From: JBBQVS01 sp038211295
GTDB lineage: Bacteria; Chloroflexota; Ktedonobacteria; Ktedonobacterales; Ktedonobacteraceae
NCBI GenBank assembly: GCA_038211295.1
Contig: JBBQVS010000007.1
Span: 1-64,000, forward strand
Direction of reading: 5' to 3'
DNA length: 64,000 bases
Part shown: one piece after another, positions 16,633-24,944 of the stretch
Layout of the letters: every line of letters starts with the position of its first letter
Numbering within the stretch: position 1 is the first letter of the stretch
Translations under genes and position numbers: made by a program
Notes under the pieces: generated by a model
The model's database searches: none
What the model was told of the DNA's origin: nothing
What the model saw: only the letters and a program-made list of their open reading frames with translations

Positions 16633-17595
16633 ATGCTATCACGCGTCGCTGATAGTCTCTACTGGATGAGCCGCTACTTAGAACGTGCTGAGCATACGGC
16701 ACGTTTGCTCGATGTCAATTTGAATCAAATGCTAGAGTCCGCGCAATATGCTGACCTGCGCTGGGAACGACTCTACCGTAGCCTACGCATACCCGCGTTA
16801 GAGAGTGGGGCAGACGAGGCGTACCGTGTTACACAATACCTGACCTTTGATACGGCGAACAGTGCCTCAATCGTTTCGTGTCTTGCCTCAGCACGTGAGA
16901 ACGCTCGGCAGGTACGCGAGCAGATTAGCTCCGAGATGTGGGAGCAGCTCAATCGGCTCTACTTGCGCGTGAAACGCACAAGCGTGGAGGCGATATGGCA
17001 CGCGCAACCACATGTGTTTCTTGCGGGCGTCAAAGATGGAATTCAACTTTTTCAGGGCGTCACCGATGCCACAATGAATCATAGCGAGGGCTGGCATTTT
17101 ATTCGTGTCGGCTGCTATATGGAACGCACTTCACAAACCGCGACTCTGCTGGATGTCCATTTTCACTCGCTATTGGAGATACAGGAGCCGTTTACCAACG
17201 CCTCGCTGGACTATATGAGTTGGGTTGGCTTGTTGCGCTCGTGCGCCGCATTTGAAGCGTTTTGTAAGGTGTATACAGCGAATATTCAGCCTGAACGTAT
17301 CGCAGAATTTCTCTTGCTCAACGCGGAGTCGCCCCGTTCACTACGCTTCGCCGCCACGATGATGCAGAACGCGCTACAGTCAATCACGAAGATAACAACG
17401 GTTCGCAACGCTGGACGTGTCGAGCGGCTGGCGGGCCGATTACGTGCGTCACTGGACTATGACCAGATTGATGAAATTCTGGGTGGAAGTATGCACTCGT
17501 ATCTGGAAAACATTCAGTTCCAGTGTCGTCAGATTAACGAGGCGTTGTATCAAGTGTACATCACGTATCCCATTGATGTCGCGCTCACGTCGTAA
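16633..17595 (+). CDS. Alpha-E domain protein (COG2307, DUF403)
   Basis: 320 residues, all alpha-helical. Starts with the family signature MLSRVADSLYWMSRYLERAEH and continues with ARLLDVN, RENARQVREQIS and FIRVGCYMERTSQTATLLD, a second copy of the helix-pair pattern. Biochemical function is unknown; it nearly always sits between a permuted ATP-grasp gene and a transglutaminase gene, as here. An AAGGAGG ribosome site precedes the ATG. The gap to the next gene is 11 nt. Confidence 0.93.
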   Translation: MLSRVADSLYWMSRYLERAEHTARLLDVNLNQMLESAQYADLRWERLYRSLRIPALESGADEAYRVTQYLTFDTANSASIVSCLASARENARQVREQISSEMWEQLNRLYLRVKRTSVEAIWHAQPHVFLAGVKDGIQLFQGVTDATMNHSEGWHFIRVGCYMERTSQTATLLDVHFHSLLEIQEPFTNASLDYMSWVGLLRSCAAFEAFCKVYTANIQPERIAEFLLLNAESPRSLRFAATMMQNALQSITKITTVRNAGRVERLAGRLRASLDYDQIDEILGGSMHSYLENIQFQCRQINEALYQVYITYPIDVALTS

Positions 17596-17606
17596 GGACA
17601 AGCACT

Positions 17607-18617
17607 ATGTTTTACAGCATTCGACACATCACACGCTTTCGCTATAGCGCACCCATCAGCGAGAGTATTATGGAGGTGCGGATTCAACCGCGCACGGAGG
17701 GGATGCAGCACTGCCTTGATTTTCGTTTGACGACGACGCCACGCGCACGCATTCTGGATTATCGGGGCGAGCAAGGCAATAAAGTGCATCATTTCGACCT
17801 CCCCAACCGTCATGCTCAACTCACTATTAACGCGCACTCACTTGTGGAATTGATGACACCACCAGAGCAACCTGAAACATTGCCCACAAGCGCGTGGGCA
17901 GAACTCGACGCGCTCACCGCGAACGACGAATATTGGGATGCGCTGATGCCAAGTCATTTCGCGAGTCCAACCGACTTACTCTATGAACTAGCAAAAGAAC
18001 TCGATGTGCAACGACGAGACGACCCAATGACGGTGCTACGTGAGATCAATACGGGTCTACATACTAGTATTGACTACTCGCCCAAAAATACCAATGTCGA
18101 TTCGCCGATTGACGATGCCCTGCGTGTTCGACAAGGAGTATGTCAAGACTTCGCGCACATCATGATTACGCTTGTACGCACGCTAGGCATTCCCTGTCGT
18201 TATGTCAGTGGCTACCTCTTTCAGCAGGCCGGACACAGAGAGCCACGAGACCGCTCGACTGAAAGCGCGACTCATGCATGGGTGGAAGCACTCCTGCCGG
18301 GTCTAGGCTGGGTTGGCTTCGACCCCACAAACGATATGCTGGCAGGCGGACGTCACATTCGGGTTGCGGTAGGACGCGACTATGCCGACGTTCCCCCGAC
18401 ACGCGGCGTTTTCAGGGGGAGAGCGGATAGCGAACTGTCGGTTACAGTGAAGGTATCACTCTCCGATGCGCTGCCAACGGGATATGAGGCGGCCCCCAGA
18501 GAAGAAGAATGGTTGCCACCAGTCGCACCTGTTGTTCACGACTACGAGCATGGGCAACAGGTGCCATTGCCGCAGCAGCAGCAACCACAGCAGCAGCAGC
18601 AGGAGAGGAAGCAGTAA
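17607..18617 (+). CDS. Transglutaminase-like cysteine protease/transferase (COG1305)
   Basis: 336 residues. N-terminal beta-rich domain (FYSIRHITRFRYSAPI, the Bact_transglu_N pattern) followed by a papain-fold core with the catalytic triad: Cys in VRQGVCQDFAHIM, His in THAWVEALLPGLGW, Asp in GFDPTNDM. No signal peptide, so likely cytoplasmic. The C-terminal ~30 residues are a Gln-rich low-complexity tail (PQQQQPQQQQQERKQ) that looks disordered. Third gene of the operon with the ATP-grasp and alpha-E proteins. A plausible role is cutting or transferring a peptide made by the ATP-grasp enzyme, but that is inference. Confidence 0.92.
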   Translation: MFYSIRHITRFRYSAPISESIMEVRIQPRTEGMQHCLDFRLTTTPRARILDYRGEQGNKVHHFDLPNRHAQLTINAHSLVELMTPPEQPETLPTSAWAELDALTANDEYWDALMPSHFASPTDLLYELAKELDVQRRDDPMTVLREINTGLHTSIDYSPKNTNVDSPIDDALRVRQGVCQDFAHIMITLVRTLGIPCRYVSGYLFQQAGHREPRDRSTESATHAWVEALLPGLGWVGFDPTNDMLAGGRHIRVAVGRDYADVPPTRGVFRGRADSELSVTVKVSLSDALPTGYEAAPREEEWLPPVAPVVHDYEHGQQVPLPQQQQPQQQQQERKQ

Positions 18618-18638
18618 AAAGCCAGAGAAGGCACGCCG

Positions 18639-18680
18639 GAACCGCAGAGAGGTTAGCATAAAAGCATTTCTCTGCGGTTC
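18639..18680. terminator. Inverted repeat between convergent genes
   Basis: GAACCGCAGAGA / TCTCTGCGGTTC, 12 bp, with an 18-nt loop, between the convergent stop codons at 18617 and 18690. Probably a terminator for one or both transcripts; the T-tract is weak. Confidence 0.6.
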
Positions 18681-18689
18681 AGCACAATT

Positions 18690-19268
18690 TCAGAAGGACC
18701 ATGGACGCGAGTGTATGTCTGTGAACGGGGGACAGGACTCTCGAAACTGTGCGACAAGGTGCTCTACATTCAGGGAGGCTTGATGCAAGGCGGAAGGTGA
18801 TTTGATGTTCAGCGTTAAAATCTTTTGATTGATACTACGTAACGTGCGCTCGTACTCTTCCGCAACCTTTTCGACGGAGGCGTTGAACGCGCGTTTTTCG
18901 CTGGGAAACGGGGGGACGCGGCGCATTCTGAGCGTTTTACTTCTGCGTGCAAGTTGTGCGAGTTTGGCTTCGGCGCGTTCACGTTCACCGCGAATCTCCT
19001 TTATTAACTCGACCTCTGCCGGCGCATAGCCATTATTTTTGAGGAGATGATAGCCAATTGCTCTCTCGCCCGCATAGACGTTTTCATCGAGTTGGAGCGG
19101 TTTACCATAGCCAGGCAGGTTATCAAATAGTCCCCGCTCCATCGCGTCGTGTATTTGCTCTTCTACATAGTGGATATAGGCTTTTTTGCGGATGTTCTCG
19201 TTCGACTTTTGTTGCACAGACTCACTTTGCGCTTTTTGTTGCCCTTTACGCCAATCTATAAATTCCAT
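18690..19268 (-). CDS. DUF1992 (DnaJC28-like) protein
   Basis: 192 residues. The core YVEEQIHDAMERGLFDNLPGYGKPL is the hallmark of DUF1992, also seen as the C-terminal part of DnaJ homologue C28 in eukaryotes; bacterial members lack the J domain, as here. The C-terminal half is a long charged helix (EIRGERERAEAKLAQLARRSK, YERTLRSINQKI). The function of the family is not established. It lies downstream of the glgA-larC pair on the same strand, about 60 nt after the LarC stop, and may be the last gene of that operon. Confidence 0.85.
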   Translation of the reverse strand: MEFIDWRKGQQKAQSESVQQKSNENIRKKAYIHYVEEQIHDAMERGLFDNLPGYGKPLQLDENVYAGERAIGYHLLKNNGYAPAEVELIKEIRGERERAEAKLAQLARRSKTLRMRRVPPFPSEKRAFNASVEKVAEEYERTLRSINQKILTLNIKSPSALHQASLNVEHLVAQFRESCPPFTDIHSRPWSF

Positions 19269-19326
19269 GCGTCTTCTCTCATGGCCTCCCAGAGTCAGGA
19301 ATGGTGCTCTGAAAGACGAGGTTGTG

Positions 19327-20496
19327 TTATTTTTCTTCTGTATATAGTATAGTCCTTGCTATCCAGTGCTGTGCAAGTGTATATACATCCGCGAGTGGTA
19401 TATCTCGCTCATTAGCGATACGCTGGCACTCTTCATACTCAGCGGACGCACTGATAATTTTCGAGCCGAGACGCTTCACCTTGACGAGCATTGGGCCAAG
19501 TGGAGTATCAATGTGTTGGAACGTGCGTTGTGCTTTCAAACGTCGCGCCTGTTGAATACGCACACCGAGCGTGGTTGTTTCACGCAATAAGAGGTACGCG
19601 AGTTCTTCGCCTTTTTCAAGTGAGCAGACAACTGTAAGCAGTATGGCGGGACGATTCTTTTTCATCTGCATAGGCGTGTAGCTTACATCTAACGCGCCAG
19701 AGGCAAGGAGCCGCTCCATCAGACCGCCGAACAGCTCACCGCTCATATTATCGATATTTGTAGAGAGTGTTGTCACCCAATCTGTGTCCGCGTCTCCTAC
19801 ACCACGTTGCAATGTTCCGAGATAGAGACAGAGCCGATTGGCCTGTGAAGAGGGCGCACTATATCCGTAGCCGACACATACAAATACAAACGGTGGCATG
19901 TCGAAACGTCCCAATGTCGCGAACAAAGCCGCAATCAGAAGTGATATGCCCTCGCTCGCACCCGTGCTGGGTTGCCAGACCGCACCTGCGCGACGGAGTA
20001 TTTCTAGCGTCGCAGGAGTTGGAGCCGCCGCTTTACCATGTGATGTTTGCTCACTTGTGAGTGGGAGCGGCGAAAGCGAGAGTTGGGTTATCCCCAGTTC
20101 TTGTAGGCCAACAAGTATGCTTATAACCCTAACAAGCCCAAGCACAGGAAACGTATCGGTAGCCTGTGTTCCTGCACGACTCGCCAGCCTCTCTCGTATC
20201 GTTTGCAGCATTGCCAGAGTGGAATCACGAACAAAAGGCGAGACAGGCGAAGAGGCAAGCAGCGTCTTGATTGCCGCCCATGTGTATGGGGGGGAGGGTT
20301 GCGTAGGTTGAGTAACAGTGACACACGATCCCTTGTTTGTAGGAACGTTTTCAACAACAAGTGTGTAGTCTCCCAGGGAAACGGACACGAGCCTTTCGTT
20401 AAGAGTATCAAGCGAAAGGCCACAAGCGACAAGACCGCCAAGCAGCATGTCACACGTCACCCCTGCGGAACAATCCAGATACGCAATCTTTGTCAT
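19327..20496 (-). CDS. larC: LarC-like protein with degenerate LarC1 half and retained LarC2 half
   Basis: 389 residues, the length of a full LarC (nickel-pincer cofactor cyclometallase). The N-terminus is recognisable (YLDCSAGVTCDMLLGGLV for the usual D(C/H)xxGISGDM), but the conserved HFHEVG(A)xD motif is gone: TFPVLGLVRVISIL stands in its place. The RG..HG..P(L/V)PAPAT stretch is SHGKAAAPTPATLEIL. The C-terminal LarC2 half is well kept: STNIDNMSGELFGGLMERL, LDVSYTPMQMKKNRP and a C-terminal LGSKIISASAEYEEC. The gene starts 3 nt after the glycogen synthase stop, so it is cotranscribed with it. The other LarC gene in the window (38487) has the reverse pattern. Confidence 0.85.
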   Translation of the reverse strand: MTKIAYLDCSAGVTCDMLLGGLVACGLSLDTLNERLVSVSLGDYTLVVENVPTNKGSCVTVTQPTQPSPPYTWAAIKTLLASSPVSPFVRDSTLAMLQTIRERLASRAGTQATDTFPVLGLVRVISILVGLQELGITQLSLSPLPLTSEQTSHGKAAAPTPATLEILRRAGAVWQPSTGASEGISLLIAALFATLGRFDMPPFVFVCVGYGYSAPSSQANRLCLYLGTLQRGVGDADTDWVTTLSTNIDNMSGELFGGLMERLLASGALDVSYTPMQMKKNRPAILLTVVCSLEKGEELAYLLLRETTTLGVRIQQARRLKAQRTFQHIDTPLGPMLVKVKRLGSKIISASAEYEECQRIANERDIPLADVYTLAQHWIARTILYTEEK

Positions 20497-20499
20497 ACG

Positions 20500-21969
20500 C
20501 TATTTGCCGCTCTCGTGAAACTGCAAAGCGTTATGATACACTTCGACATAGCGCAAAGCCGAAGCGTTCCATGAATGATCGGCCCTCATACCGCGCTGTT
20601 GGAGCGTATGCCAGATATCATTAAAACGGTACACTTCCAGGGCGCGTACAATCGCGGCGAACAGCTCCCAGGAGTCATAATTCGTGAAGGTAAAGCCATT
20701 ACCCTCGCCTGTATGCGGGTTATATTCTTGTACGGTATCGGCAAGTCCACCAACGCTTCGTACAATCGGTACGCTACCGTAACGCATCGCGATCATCTGA
20801 CTGATGCCGCACGGCTCAAAGCGCGAGGGCATAAGAAACATATCGCTTCCGGCATAGATGCGTTGGGCGAGTTCTGTGTTGAATGTAAGGAAAATCGCCA
20901 CTTGTTCGGGATAGTGGGCGGCAAGGTGTTGGAACAACTCGTGATAACGCTGGTCGCCAATGCCTAGCACTACAAATTGAACGCCCTGAGCAAGCAGAGG
21001 TTGAATGATCTGCGCGATGAGATCGAAGCCTTTCTGGTCGGCGAGGCGCGAGATCATCGCGAGCAGAGGCACATCGGCGCGAACGGGAAGGTGTGCTTGC
21101 TCTTGCAGGGCGATTTTGTTTTCTGAGCGGACAGCAAGCGTTGGAATATCGAAGGGAGTATGAATGCGATGGTCACACGAAGGGTTGATATCTTGATAAT
21201 CGACGCCGTTAAGGATACCGAAGAGCCGATCACGCCGCGCACGGAGCATATGGTCGAGGCGTTCACCAAAGGTGGGAGTGAGTATCTCCTGTGCGTAGCG
21301 TTCGCTGACCGTCGTGATAGCATCGGCGAAGAGAATACCGCGCCCCATGATATCAACCACGTTGGCAAGTTCCGCGATATGAGGATAGACAAAGCCATTG
21401 GCAGCGACGCCTGCGACCTCAAGAATACGATAGCCAAAGATGCCTTGATAGGCAAGGTTGTGAATAGTGTAGACGGTGGCGGTGTGCGCGAAGAACGGGT
21501 CATCTCTGTAGACGGTGTGCATCCAGTTCGGCACAATGCCTGTGTGCCAATCATTGCAATGCACAATATCTGGCGACCAGTTGAGCGAACGGGCGGCTTC
21601 GAGCGCGGCTCGACAAAAGAGAATGAAGCGTTCGCCGTCATCGGTATAGCCATAGATATTTTCGCGTTCAAAGTAACGGGGGGCATCTATCATATACACG
21701 GGGATGTTCTCGCCAATCGTTCCCTTGCATACAGTGACATGCACTTGATATTTTCCCATTTGTACGGGAAGGTCTTCTATGAGTGTTGTCAGATGAAATC
21801 GTTCCAGGTCAACCTGCTTATAGCGCGGCATCACAAGGCGAACGTCGTGACCGAGGGATTGAAGAGCCTTAGGTAGCGCACCTACCACATCCGCCAATCC
21901 ACCGACTTTGACAAATGGCACGATTTCAGCAGCAAGTATGAGAACCTTGAGAGGCTGTTCGCTCTGCAT
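20500..21969 (-). CDS. glgA: Glycogen synthase (ADP-glucose type, GT5)
   Basis: 489 residues. Transfers glucose from ADP-glucose to the non-reducing end of alpha-1,4-glucan. KVGGLADVVGALPKAL is the KxGGL substrate-binding motif. Other family blocks: HCNDWHTGIVP, YTIHNLAYQGIF, TTVSERYAQEI, GILNGVDYQDINP and the C-terminal nucleotide-sugar site MPSRFEPCGISQMIAMRYGS. The ATG at 21969 is preferred over the open frame start at 22014: AGAAGGAAG lies 6 nt upstream and the family N-terminus begins there. Neighbour larC-like gene follows after 3 nt. No other glycogen genes are in the window. Confidence 0.96.
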   Translation of the reverse strand: MQSEQPLKVLILAAEIVPFVKVGGLADVVGALPKALQSLGHDVRLVMPRYKQVDLERFHLTTLIEDLPVQMGKYQVHVTVCKGTIGENIPVYMIDAPRYFERENIYGYTDDGERFILFCRAALEAARSLNWSPDIVHCNDWHTGIVPNWMHTVYRDDPFFAHTATVYTIHNLAYQGIFGYRILEVAGVAANGFVYPHIAELANVVDIMGRGILFADAITTVSERYAQEILTPTFGERLDHMLRARRDRLFGILNGVDYQDINPSCDHRIHTPFDIPTLAVRSENKIALQEQAHLPVRADVPLLAMISRLADQKGFDLIAQIIQPLLAQGVQFVVLGIGDQRYHELFQHLAAHYPEQVAIFLTFNTELAQRIYAGSDMFLMPSRFEPCGISQMIAMRYGSVPIVRSVGGLADTVQEYNPHTGEGNGFTFTNYDSWELFAAIVRALEVYRFNDIWHTLQQRGMRADHSWNASALRYVEVYHNALQFHESGK

Positions 21970-22036
21970 ACATCTTCCTTCTGCGGTTAAACTACCCTTC
22001 ATTATAGCACGCATTCATGCTGTGTCGAAAATAAAT

Positions 22037-22097
22037 AACGGGATGTATGACCTGCTCTGCTGAAAAATGTTCAGCAGAGCAGGTCATACATCCCGTT
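22037..22097. terminator. Perfect 27-bp hairpin between membrane gene and glgA
   Basis: Two perfect complementary arms of 27 nt (22037-22063 and 22071-22097) around the loop AAAATGT. The minus-strand transcript from the cytochrome operon ends 17 nt before it and then meets ATTTATTTTC, so it most likely terminates that operon before glgA. Confidence 0.8.
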
Positions 22098-22113
22098 CAT
22101 AAGCCGCGTGTTT

Positions 22114-23628
22114 TTACACGCGGTAACGATTGCGAATAAGGAGAACAAACTGTATTCCTGCCAGTATACCCATAAGTACGAGTAAGACAACAGCATCGGC
22201 CTGCCCAAGCGCGGGGGATTGACCGGGCGCGATAGGTGCGGGCGTGATTAGACCAGAGACAAACGGAATATTCGGCTCTGTCTCGCGGAAACCTGGAATT
22301 GAGAAGAAGGCAAAAGCACCCAGGTAAATGAAGAGACAGGTGCCAACAATCAGCCACATACCGCCACAACCGAGGTTATTCTCACCCACCACAGCGAACT
22401 CGCGACGGGCAACGCTTGTCCACACGGCAGCCAACACCAGTGCAGCCCCACAGAGCAAGAGAGCGATCAAGAGTTCGTCTGGATGCATATGAATAAGCAA
22501 TGTGCTCAACGCGAGCACGGCGGCGATAGAGACGCTCCCAATCACCACTTGATTGCGATGCGATTTCCAGGCCCATATGCCGAGAGCTAGCACCACAAAG
22601 AAGTTGACGGAAACAATGGCATCGACAAGGTAGCCAGCTTGTGGTGAAAACGAACAACTTGCCGGAACAGCACTTGATCGCGCACAGATTGTAAAGAAGT
22701 CGCCCAGGCCAATGAAGGTCCAGGAGTGCATCCAGGCAATAAGTGGATAGGCGAGCAGAGAGAAGAGCACAAGAATGGCTCCAATCTGGGCCAGGCCAAG
22801 CGCACCAATGGCGTACAAACCGGACATTGTGCGTTTGCGTACTGGTCGCATCAGGTAGTGCAGGCGTAGCGCGAACGCTCCCAATACAAGAAAGACGGCT
22901 AAGCCGAGAACGGTACTGATGACAAGATCAACAATCTTCGTGCCTCTAAACGGATGGTTGGGTATAAGTGTCGCCCCGATACCGTTGTTATTGTAGTAGG
23001 TATAGAAGATTGTGAAGGCAACCAGCAGGGTCGCAGCAATAATAATCATCCAGCGAATCATTGGAGTTGTACCCAGATCGCGGCGATCTGGATTACGCAG
23101 TTCGCCAAGTGCCAGGATGCCATAAAACACCATTGCGCCACCGACGCCAAGCACGACGGCTCCAATCATCACAATATCGAAGGCGCGGGGCTGGAACCAG
23201 AGAAAGTTGCCGCCAAGCACGGAGAGTATGTGTGTATCGGTACGTGGAAAGTATTGATTACAGACAACCACACCGCTTTCGGCCTCTGCCTTGCTACAGC
23301 CTGTGGTCACGGCAAGAAGCATAGCAGCGAGACCTCCAAGAGACAGCACAGCACCAAGACCCGCAATAATAACGGGTGGCACAACTGGCTTAGGATCGAA
23401 GAGCAATACAATAACTTGAATGACCGCGAAGCCACCCAGGCATGTAAGCCCCATCGCTAACGAGCCTTGCTCCGCTCCAACGAGCGAGGCGGCCGTTAAT
23501 TGCAAATAGATATAACTGGGTACTTGACCCACGAGCAGAGCGGCGATGAAAAAGAAGCCTACGGCAAAAACCATTGCACGCGCCCATGACATCTGCTCCG
23601 ACGCTTCTCGACGTTGTGTATGTTGCAT
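22114..23628 (-). CDS. Polytopic membrane protein of the cytochrome bc operon, family unknown
   Basis: 504 residues with about 12 predicted hydrophobic segments; no family recognised. The extramembrane loops contain Cys pairs (GCSKAEAES..VVCNQYF, FTICARSSAVPASCSF) that could be disulfides on the outside. No CxxCH and no paired heme histidines are obvious. The start ATG at 23628 has AAAGGG about 10 nt upstream; the frame continues 3 codons earlier to a TTG. It is the last gene of the cytochrome b/Rieske operon, about 105 nt after the preceding stop. A structural or quinone-related role in the complex is inferred from position only. Confidence 0.75.
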   Translation of the reverse strand: MQHTQRREASEQMSWARAMVFAVGFFFIAALLVGQVPSYIYLQLTAASLVGAEQGSLAMGLTCLGGFAVIQVIVLLFDPKPVVPPVIIAGLGAVLSLGGLAAMLLAVTTGCSKAEAESGVVVCNQYFPRTDTHILSVLGGNFLWFQPRAFDIVMIGAVVLGVGGAMVFYGILALGELRNPDRRDLGTTPMIRWMIIIAATLLVAFTIFYTYYNNNGIGATLIPNHPFRGTKIVDLVISTVLGLAVFLVLGAFALRLHYLMRPVRKRTMSGLYAIGALGLAQIGAILVLFSLLAYPLIAWMHSWTFIGLGDFFTICARSSAVPASCSFSPQAGYLVDAIVSVNFFVVLALGIWAWKSHRNQVVIGSVSIAAVLALSTLLIHMHPDELLIALLLCGAALVLAAVWTSVARREFAVVGENNLGCGGMWLIVGTCLFIYLGAFAFFSIPGFRETEPNIPFVSGLITPAPIAPGQSPALGQADAVVLLVLMGILAGIQFVLLIRNRYRV

Positions 23629-23733
23629 AGATCGCAAACCCTTTCAACATGATATGCGCTCATACCATGACAAGCGATCAGAAAAGAAACGATGTCGCGC
23701 CCCCTGAAGGTGCAGGAGCCGCGACATTTCACT

Positions 23734-24756
23734 TTACGGAACTATCGTTATTTCTGCGAGCATGTTTGGATGTATTTTACAGTAGTAGACAACCGCGTGA
23801 CTTGTGTTGAAGTCATAGGCGGCCTTTGTTACGGTATAGGTGAAAGACTGACCCGTTTGAACAAGGTTGGAAGTTCCCTTTGACGAGTCAAAGATTTGTT
23901 CGGCAACTTTAGGAGCCTGTGACCCATCGCCATAGATGGCAGAAACGGTATGCCCAACAGAACTCTTATTCACCCAGGTAATGGTTGTGCCAACCTTCAC
24001 CTTGAAATTGATAGGCGTGTAGCACGATGGATTGCACACCTGACCCGGTGCAGTATTCTCGATATTGATTGTGACCGCTTTCATTGAAGTCATATTGACT
24101 GGCACACCAAACTGTCCGGCCTTGCCAAGCGCGACGGCGGTAGCATATGCGGCAGGATTGCCAGGATTGCCATTCGCGCCATTTTGCAGGAAGTCAACAA
24201 GTTTTGTGAAACCATTGGCGGAAGGACTGACGTCAAAGTGCTGCTTCTTCAAATACTCAGGGTCGGCGGAGCGTAGGAACTGGAACATATATTCCACATC
24301 ATCTGCGGATAAAGGCCCATTGTAATCCTGGCCAAATACAACAGCGTTCTTGTTTACTGGTACAGGAGCGGTACGATTATAGACACCGCCCTGAATGACC
24401 CGATGCAGATCATCGTCCGTCATCTTGTTCAGATCGTCGATAGTATAGCCATTGTATTTGGGGTTAAGAACTTTATTATCTTTGATGGTATAACAGCCCT
24501 CAATGCAGTATTGGGCGTAGAGGCCCATGCCGCGTTGTACCGCGAGGGAGTGCTGTAGCGTCTTCGCGCTCGCCTGATTGTTTCCTTCTAGAATCCAGAA
24601 GACAGGAATCATTAAAGAGACGACTGCTAACATAATAAGAGCACCCGACCCCGCCTTCTCGACTGCATTTGAGCGTGCATAGAACATGTACAGCAAGCCG
24701 CTTGTGGCGACGAGTGCAACAATAATGCCTACGATGGCATAGACGATATTTCCCAT
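23734..24756 (-). CDS. Membrane-anchored cytochrome c-like/cupredoxin fusion, heme motif missing
   Basis: 340 residues. Two N-terminal membrane segments (about 4-27 and 40-57) are followed by a segment with cytochrome c-type helices (MGLYAQYC ... MTDDDLHRVIQGGV ... LSADDVEYMFQFLRS). The heme site that should read CxxCH is CIEGCYT: the spacing is wrong and the His is absent. A C-terminal cupredoxin domain (about 235-340) has likely copper ligands His in VGHTVSAI and Cys, His, Met in YYCKIHPNM. It would accept electrons outside the membrane from the Rieske/cytochrome b complex. The ATG at 24756 has AAGAGG upstream. Follows the Rieske gene in the operon. Confidence 0.85.
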   Translation of the reverse strand: MGNIVYAIVGIIVALVATSGLLYMFYARSNAVEKAGSGALIMLAVVSLMIPVFWILEGNNQASAKTLQHSLAVQRGMGLYAQYCIEGCYTIKDNKVLNPKYNGYTIDDLNKMTDDDLHRVIQGGVYNRTAPVPVNKNAVVFGQDYNGPLSADDVEYMFQFLRSADPEYLKKQHFDVSPSANGFTKLVDFLQNGANGNPGNPAAYATAVALGKAGQFGVPVNMTSMKAVTINIENTAPGQVCNPSCYTPINFKVKVGTTITWVNKSSVGHTVSAIYGDGSQAPKVAEQIFDSSKGTSNLVQTGQSFTYTVTKAAYDFNTSHAVVYYCKIHPNMLAEITIVP

Positions 24757-24855
24757 ACTTAAAACCTCTTGTACATATCTGTGTCTCTCTTGCTTATACA
24801 AACGAGACATGATCTGTTACTCGAATAGGATAAAAGTTGCTGTGTTTGAACGGCA

Positions 24856-24896
24856 TACTGTCTCTAAAAACGAGCAAGCCGTTTTCAGAGACAGTA
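24856..24896. repeat. Inverted repeat inside the cytochrome operon
   Basis: TACTGTCTCT / AGAGACAGTA, extended by AAAACG/CGTTTT, in the 188-nt gap between the Rieske stop and the cupredoxin gene. No T-tract follows on the minus strand. It may be an RNA-stability or processing hairpin that sets the ratio of subunits. Confidence 0.6.
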
Positions 24897-24944
24897 GCAT
24901 GTGTACATTGTCAAAAGGTACATACCCTGCTAAGGGAAGAAGTG

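Noticed and set aside
21160..21876. 238-codon open frame on the plus strand
   Set aside because: Antisense to glycogen synthase; no ribosome site or motif.
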